Shown one piece after another: positions 60,193 to 64,000 of a DNA stretch of 64,000 bases. Made by a program: the position numbers and the translations under genes. The notes under the pieces were generated by a model. It ran no database searches. It had not been told where the DNA came from and saw only the letters and a list, made by a program, of their open reading frames with translations. The stretch's first letter is position 1. Each line of letters begins with the position of its first letter. This DNA is from Mycolicibacterium grossiae (lineage in GTDB: Bacteria > Actinomycetota > Actinomycetes > Mycobacteriales > Mycobacteriaceae), in the NCBI RefSeq assembly GCF_008329645.1, contig NZ_CP043474.1:4898001-4962000 (forward strand), in the 5' to 3' direction.

Positions 60193-60198
60193 TACGCT
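60193..60198 (+). promoter_or_regulatory. -10 box of the HNH gene (leaderless)
   Basis: TACGCT, six bases before ATG 60205. It lies after the hairpin. Confidence 0.5.
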
Positions 60199-60204
60199 TC
60201 GGCC

Positions 60205-60567
60205 ATGGCCGCATCGAACAGCCGCCGGGCACGCGCAGCGCGCCGCCGGCAACGCCGCGTCGCGAGCGTCGTCAACGACCTGACCGCCGCGCAGTGGTCG
60301 GCGATCCAGGCGGCGTGGCAGGGCTGCGCCTACTGCGGCGCCCCGGACGGGCCGATGCAGCGGGACTGCGTCATGGCGATCTCGCGCGGCGGGCGCTACA
60401 CCATCGACAACGTGGTGCCGGCGTGCGCGTCGTGCAACGCCAGCAAGTGCAACGACGAGGTCACCGGCTGGCTGCGGCGCAAGCGACTCGACGAGCGCGC
60501 GTTTCTGGAGCGCTACGTGCGGATCCGGGCCGACCTGCTGGCCGGCGACCTCGAAGAGGCGACCTGA
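60205..60567 (+). CDS. small HNH endonuclease-like protein
   Basis: 120 residues: basic N-terminus (SRRARAARRRQRRV), then CAYCGAPD...CVMAISRGG...CASCNASKCND, a zinc-bound HNH fold with paired CxxC. In mycobacteria such proteins are of unknown target. The next gene is on the other strand. Confidence 0.8.
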   Translation: MAASNSRRARAARRRQRRVASVVNDLTAAQWSAIQAAWQGCAYCGAPDGPMQRDCVMAISRGGRYTIDNVVPACASCNASKCNDEVTGWLRRKRLDERAFLERYVRIRADLLAGDLEEAT

Positions 60568-60577
60568 GGGCGGACGG

Positions 60578-61048
60578 TCAGCGCGGCGAGACGCCGGCCG
60601 ACAGCACGCGCACGGCGCTGATCAGGCCGTCGATCAGGTTCCCCGCGGCGAACGACGCGGCCGCGGCGGACACGCCCAGCGGCGCGGCCTCCTCGATGCC
60701 GCGGCCCTTGACCGCGGAACCGTAGACCACCTCGATGGCCCGCTGATCCGGGGAGACCGCGAGCAGCACGGCGTTGTCCGGGGTCGGCACCTTGGCCAGG
60801 ATCTCGCGCGCCGTGGCAGCGGTGTCGTCACCGAGGCCGCCGACGTAGACGGCGAAGCGGGCCTTGGCGGCGCGCGAGCCGTACTGCAGCGCGTCGTCGA
60901 GGACGACGAGGTCCTTCACCGGGAACGGGTAGTGCACCGACAGCTCGCCGGGCTCGGTGACCGCGGAGATGCGACCACTCGAGGTCAGTGCGGCGCCGTA
61001 GGGCAGGACGACGTTGTCGGGGGCCTTGACGACCTCACCACCGGCCAC
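60578..61048 (-). CDS. DUF5130 protein, TPM-like (Rv2468c homologue)
   Basis: 156 residues. The fold resembles TPM-domain proteins: [24 protein letters not shown] and the later [15 protein letters not shown] segment. It is the homologue of Rv2468c by place and length. GTG at 61048 follows GGGAGG by 8 bases; GTG at 61057 is possible. Overlaps the next gene by 14 bp. Function unknown. Confidence 0.8.
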   Translation of the reverse strand: MAGGEVVKAPDNVVLPYGAALTSSGRISAVTEPGELSVHYPFPVKDLVVLDDALQYGSRAAKARFAVYVGGLGDDTAATAREILAKVPTPDNAVLLAVSPDQRAIEVVYGSAVKGRGIEEAAPLGVSAAAASFAAGNLIDGLISAVRVLSAGVSPR

Positions 61049-61268
61049 TGGCGCCACCTCCCACGGTCAGGTGCGCACCATGGCCGCCATGGCCATGGTC
61101 GACGGGCTCCGGGGACGCCCAGAGAATCGGCTCGTGCGTCCACGGCTCGGACAGCTGATACGTCGCCGGGTGCGGTCCCTTGCGGCGGTAGATCAACGCC
61201 GCCAGCAGCAACAGCACCAACAGCGGGACGCCACCCATCAGGGAGTGCGCCAGTGCCACTTCGCTCAC
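61035..61268 (-). CDS. small membrane protein with His-rich C-terminus
   Basis: 77 residues: one membrane segment ([18 protein letters not shown], about 14-31) followed by a conserved WTHEPILW stretch and a His/Gly-rich end ([10 protein letters not shown]), a possible metal-binding tail. Starts at GTG 61268, seven bases after TACGGT, and overlaps the DUF5130 gene, so they form one operon. No known function. Confidence 0.65.
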   Translation of the reverse strand: MSEVALAHSLMGGVPLLVLLLLAALIYRRKGPHPATYQLSEPWTHEPILWASPEPVDHGHGGHGAHLTVGGGASGRW

Positions 61269-61275
61269 GAGCAGA

Positions 61276-61281
61276 ACCGTA
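61276..61281 (-). promoter_or_regulatory. -10 box of the small membrane protein gene (leaderless)
   Basis: TACGGT on the minus strand, seven bases before GTG 61268. Confidence 0.5.
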
Positions 61282-61337
61282 TCAGCCGCGCCCGCGGCAC
61301 TGCTCGGGTGAAGGCCCCGAACGTGACGGGGTCGACC

Positions 61338-61991
61338 TCACGCCGCGCCTTCGCCGAGGTAGCGCACCCACGCCGGGTCGAGTTCCTTGACCGTCGACAG
61401 CAGCCGCCAGTGCTGCCCCTTCGGCGGCAACGGCACCGACCGCAGCGTCCAGCCCAACTCGCTCAGCAGGTGGTCGGCCTTGCGGTGATTGCACTGCGCG
61501 CACGCCGCCACGCAGTTCTCCCACGAGTGGTCCCCGCCGCGGCTGCGCGGGATGACGTGATCGACGGTGTCGGCCTTCATGCCGCAGTAGGCGCAGCGGA
61601 ACCGGTCGCGATGCATGAGCGCCGCCCGCGTCATCGGAATCCTCGCCCGGTAGGGCACCCGCACGAACGTCCGCAGCCGGATCACCGACGGCACCGTGAT
61701 GGTCCGCGTCGCGGAGTGGATGACGGGGCCGCCGGGGTCCTCGTGTACGACGTCGGCCTTGCCGCACATCAGCATGATGACCGCGCGGCGCATGGGCAGC
61801 GCGGTCAGCGGTTCGTAGGTGGAGTTGAGCAGCAGCACCCGGCGGCGGCCCCAGATCGACGTCGCCGTCCCGGTGAGCGCGACGTCGGCGGCTCCGTGGG
61901 TCAGGGCCTGCGCAGACGCAGCCGAGAGCCCGAACGAACTCGCCGCGGCTCCGTGGTGCCGGTGGCCGCGACCTCTTCCTCGCTGCGACAT
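61338..61991 (-). CDS. HNH endonuclease (Rv2469c homologue)
   Basis: 217 residues: His/Arg-rich N-terminus (RGRGRGHRHHG), a beta domain (RRVLLLNSTYEPLTALPMRR) and a C-terminal HNH motif CAYCGMKADTVDHVIPRSRGG...CAQCNHRK. Widespread single-copy actinobacterial HNH protein of unknown role. ATG at 61991 follows GGAGGGCCC. Confidence 0.88.
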   Translation of the reverse strand: MSQRGRGRGHRHHGAAASSFGLSAASAQALTHGAADVALTGTATSIWGRRRVLLLNSTYEPLTALPMRRAVIMLMCGKADVVHEDPGGPVIHSATRTITVPSVIRLRTFVRVPYRARIPMTRAALMHRDRFRCAYCGMKADTVDHVIPRSRGGDHSWENCVAACAQCNHRKADHLLSELGWTLRSVPLPPKGQHWRLLSTVKELDPAWVRYLGEGAA

Positions 61992-62145
61992 GGGCCCTCC
62001 GAGGAGACAGTCCACCACGGATCGGGTCCGACTGCACGGCAATTCCGGGCGAGTGCGCAGGTCAGTTCGGTGAACAACCGATGACGCGGACGCATTGGCC
62101 GGCGCCTACCCATCGACGCCGGTGCCGACGTGGATGATGGACGGC

Positions 62146-62541
62146 GTGACTGAGGATCCCCGCTCGTTCTACGACGCGGTCGGCGGCGCCGAGACCTTCC
62201 ACGCCATCGTCGCGCGGTTCTACGAGTTGGTGCGTGACGACGAGATCCTGCGTCCGCTGTACCCGGAGGATGACTTCGCCGGCGCCGAGGTGCGGCTGCG
62301 GATGTTCCTCGAGCAGTACTGGGGCGGGCCGCGCACGTACTCCGACCAGCGCGGCCATCCGCGGCTGCGGATGCGGCACGCACCGTTTCGGATCGGCTTC
62401 CTGGAGCGCGACGCCTGGCTGCGGTGCATGCACACCGCCGTCGCGGAGATTCCCGCACAGACCCTCGACGACGCGCACCGCAAGGCCCTGCTCGACTACC
62501 TGGAGATGGCCGCCCAATCGATGGTGAACTCCGCGTTCTGA
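62146..62541 (+). CDS. glbO: truncated hemoglobin, group II
   Basis: 131 residues, near-identical in sections to M. tuberculosis GlbO (Rv2470): [41 protein letters not shown] with the proximal His. Reversible oxygen-binding haem protein, possibly detoxifying NO. GTG at 62146 is preferred to ATG codons upstream. Confidence 0.95.
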   Translation: MTEDPRSFYDAVGGAETFHAIVARFYELVRDDEILRPLYPEDDFAGAEVRLRMFLEQYWGGPRTYSDQRGHPRLRMRHAPFRIGFLERDAWLRCMHTAVAEIPAQTLDDAHRKALLDYLEMAAQSMVNSAF

Positions 62542-62604
62542 TCCGCCGTCGGGCGGGGGTCTCGCCGCGCACGCACCGCCGCACCTGCGGCAGGATGGGA
62601 ACGC

Positions 62605-64000
62605 GTGACCGATCCCCACTCCGGCGCGTGGTGGTCCCGCGCCGTGTTCTACCAGGCCTACCCGCGCTCGTTCCGCGACAGCGACGGCGATGGCGTCGGT
62701 GACCTCGACGGCGTGACCGCCGGGCTGGACTACCTGGCGCGCCTCGGCGTCGACGCCTTGTGGCTGAACCCCGTCATGGTGTCGCCGATGGCCGACCACG
62801 GCTACGACGTCGCCGACCCGCGCGACGTCGACCCGCTGTTCGGCGGCCTGGAGGCGCTCGACCGGCTCGTCGACGCGGCGCACGCCCGCGGCATCAAGGT
62901 GACGATGGACCTGGTGCCCAACCACACCTCGTCGCAGCACCCGTGGTTCGCCGCCGCGCTGGCCGCCGGTCCCGGCAGCGCGCAGCGCGAGCGGTACGTG
63001 TTCCGCGACGGCAAGGGCCCCGGTGGGGTGCACCCGCCGAACAACTGGATCTCGGTCTTCGGCGGGCCGGCGTGGACCCGCATCGTCGAGCCGGACGGCA
63101 ACCCCGGCCAGTGGTACCTGCACCTGTTCGACAGCGAGCAGCCCGACCTCAACTGGGACAACCCGGAGGTCTTCGACGACCTCGAGAAGACCCTGCGGTT
63201 CTGGCTCGAGCGTGGGGTGGACGGGTTCCGCATCGACGTCGCGCACGGCATGGCGAAGCCGGCGGGGCTGCCCGACATGGGCGACCCCGACTTGCCGATG
63301 CTGGCGCTCGCCGAGAACGATCCGCGGTTCAACCAGGACGGCGTGCACGACATCCACCGCGGCATCCGCACCGTGCTCAACGACCATCCCGACGCGGTGA
63401 CCGTCGGCGAGATCTGGGTGTTCGACAACGAGGACTTCGCCAAGTACCTGCGGCCCGACGAGCTGCACCTGGGCTTCAACTTCCGGCTGGTGCGCGCCGA
63501 CTTCGACGCGGCCGAGATCCGCGAGGCCATCGAGAATTCGCTCGCCGCAGCCGATCTCGCGGGGTCGCCGCCGACGTGGACGCTGGCCAACCACGACGTC
63601 GACCGGGAGGTCAGCCGGTACGGCGGCGGCCCGGCCGGGCTCGCGCGGGCGCGGGCGATGGCGCTGGTCATGCTGGCCCTGCCCGGGGTCGTGTTCGTCT
63701 ACAACGGCGAGGAACTCGGCCTGCCGAACGTCGATCTGCCCGACGAGGTGCTGCAGGACCCGACGTGGGAGCGCTCCGGCCGGACGGTGCGTGGTCGTGA
63801 CGGCTGCCGCGTGCCGATGCCGTGGTCCGGCGACGCTCCGCCGTACGGCTTCTCCACCTCGGCCGACACCTGGCTGCCGATGCCCGAGGACTGGGCGGGG
63901 CTGACGGTCGCGGCGCAGGACGGCGTCGACTCCTCGACGCTGGAACTGTTCCGCCGGGCCATCGAGATCCGCCACGGCCGAGGCGATCTCGGCGCGGGCA
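62605..64000 (+). CDS. aglA: GH13 alpha-glucosidase, N-terminal part (runs off the window)
   Basis: 465 residues seen of an oligo-1,6-glucosidase-like enzyme: VFYQAYPRSFRDSDGDG at the start, DLVPNHTSS, GFRIDVAHG (nucleophile Asp), VGEIWVF (acid/base Glu) and ANHDVDR. Hydrolyses alpha-glucosides. It corresponds to Rv2471 after glbO. GTG at 62605. The C-terminal domain lies beyond the window. Confidence 0.94.
   Translation, partial: MTDPHSGAWWSRAVFYQAYPRSFRDSDGDGVGDLDGVTAGLDYLARLGVDALWLNPVMVSPMADHGYDVADPRDVDPLFGGLEALDRLVDAAHARGIKVTMDLVPNHTSSQHPWFAAALAAGPGSAQRERYVFRDGKGPGGVHPPNNWISVFGGPAWTRIVEPDGNPGQWYLHLFDSEQPDLNWDNPEVFDDLEKTLRFWLERGVDGFRIDVAHGMAKPAGLPDMGDPDLPMLALAENDPRFNQDGVHDIHRGIRTVLNDHPDAVTVGEIWVFDNEDFAKYLRPDELHLGFNFRLVRADFDAAEIREAIENSLAAADLAGSPPTWTLANHDVDREVSRYGGGPAGLARARAMALVMLALPGVVFVYNGEELGLPNVDLPDEVLQDPTWERSGRTVRGRDGCRVPMPWSGDAPPYGFSTSADTWLPMPEDWAGLTVAAQDGVDSSTLELFRRAIEIRHGRGDLGAG

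Overview
This is a high-GC (roughly two thirds G+C) actinobacterial chromosome segment, almost certainly from a fast-growing mycobacterium (Mycolicibacterium/Mycobacterium). The two flanks follow, gene by gene, the Mycobacterium tuberculosis order valS-Rv2449c-rpfE-mobA-korB-korA and clpX-clpP2-clpP1-tig-nei2-rpiB-Rv2466c-pepN-Rv2468c-Rv2469c-glbO-aglA. The proteins match those families in length and motifs. Many genes appear to be leaderless, with a TANNNT -10 box 6-8 nt before the start codon, which is typical of mycobacteria.

Layout. 1-11.5 kb: the 5' end of valS, a saccharopine-dehydrogenase-like enoyl reductase, an S9 peptidase facing an HxlR regulator with a thioesterase and an FAD monooxygenase, two resuscitation-promoting factors (one behind a CRP-type site), a 1 kb stretch without a convincing gene, then mobA and the CoA-dependent 2-oxoglutarate:ferredoxin oxidoreductase korAB. 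11.8-42.4 kb: about 30 kb that interrupts the conserved korA-clpX order and is dominated by sugar and cyclitol catabolism. It holds (a) a PfkB kinase and LacI-type regulator facing a four-gene operon (PhyH-type dioxygenase, two Gfo/Idh/MocA dehydrogenases, IolE-like isomerase) whose genes all overlap by 4 bp; (b) a periplasmic-binding-protein ABC importer; (c) an IolT-like sugar porter and a TIM-barrel isomerase facing a LacI regulator across a double operator; (d) a GntR regulator facing a complete upper myo-inositol operon iolC-aldolase-iolB-iolD-iolE-iolG-iolH; (e) a type III glutamine synthetase, a beta-propeller lipoprotein, fdhD, two GT1 glycosyltransferases (the second degenerate) and a FUSC-type membrane protein. 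42.4-64 kb: the Clp protease operon and trigger factor, tRNA-Pro and tRNA-Gly, a cutinase, a secreted glycoside hydrolase, a Gly-rich membrane protein, a CPA1 antiporter, nei2, rpiB, a cytosine permease/deaminase/2OG-oxygenase operon, an Rv2466c-like DsbA protein, pepN, two HNH proteins, glbO and the 5' part of aglA.

How the genes work together. The strongest new signal is a regulatory one. The same element, a TGTCNGGACA palindrome followed 5 bp later by TTGACA, occurs once upstream of the ABC importer (minus strand) and once between the GntR gene and iolC (plus strand). This ties importer and inositol pathway into one regulon under the GntR/UTRA protein. Inositol would enter by the ABC importer or the porter, be oxidised by IolG, dehydrated by IolE, hydrolysed by IolD, isomerised by IolB, phosphorylated by IolC and cleaved by the class-I-like aldolase; iolA is not in the window. 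The separate PhyH-Gfo-IolE-Gfo operon with its own LacI regulator and kinase does not match a pathway I know, and is the best candidate for an undescribed system: an oxygenase-initiated route for a modified cyclitol or sugar. Substrates here are inferred from context, not proven by sequence.
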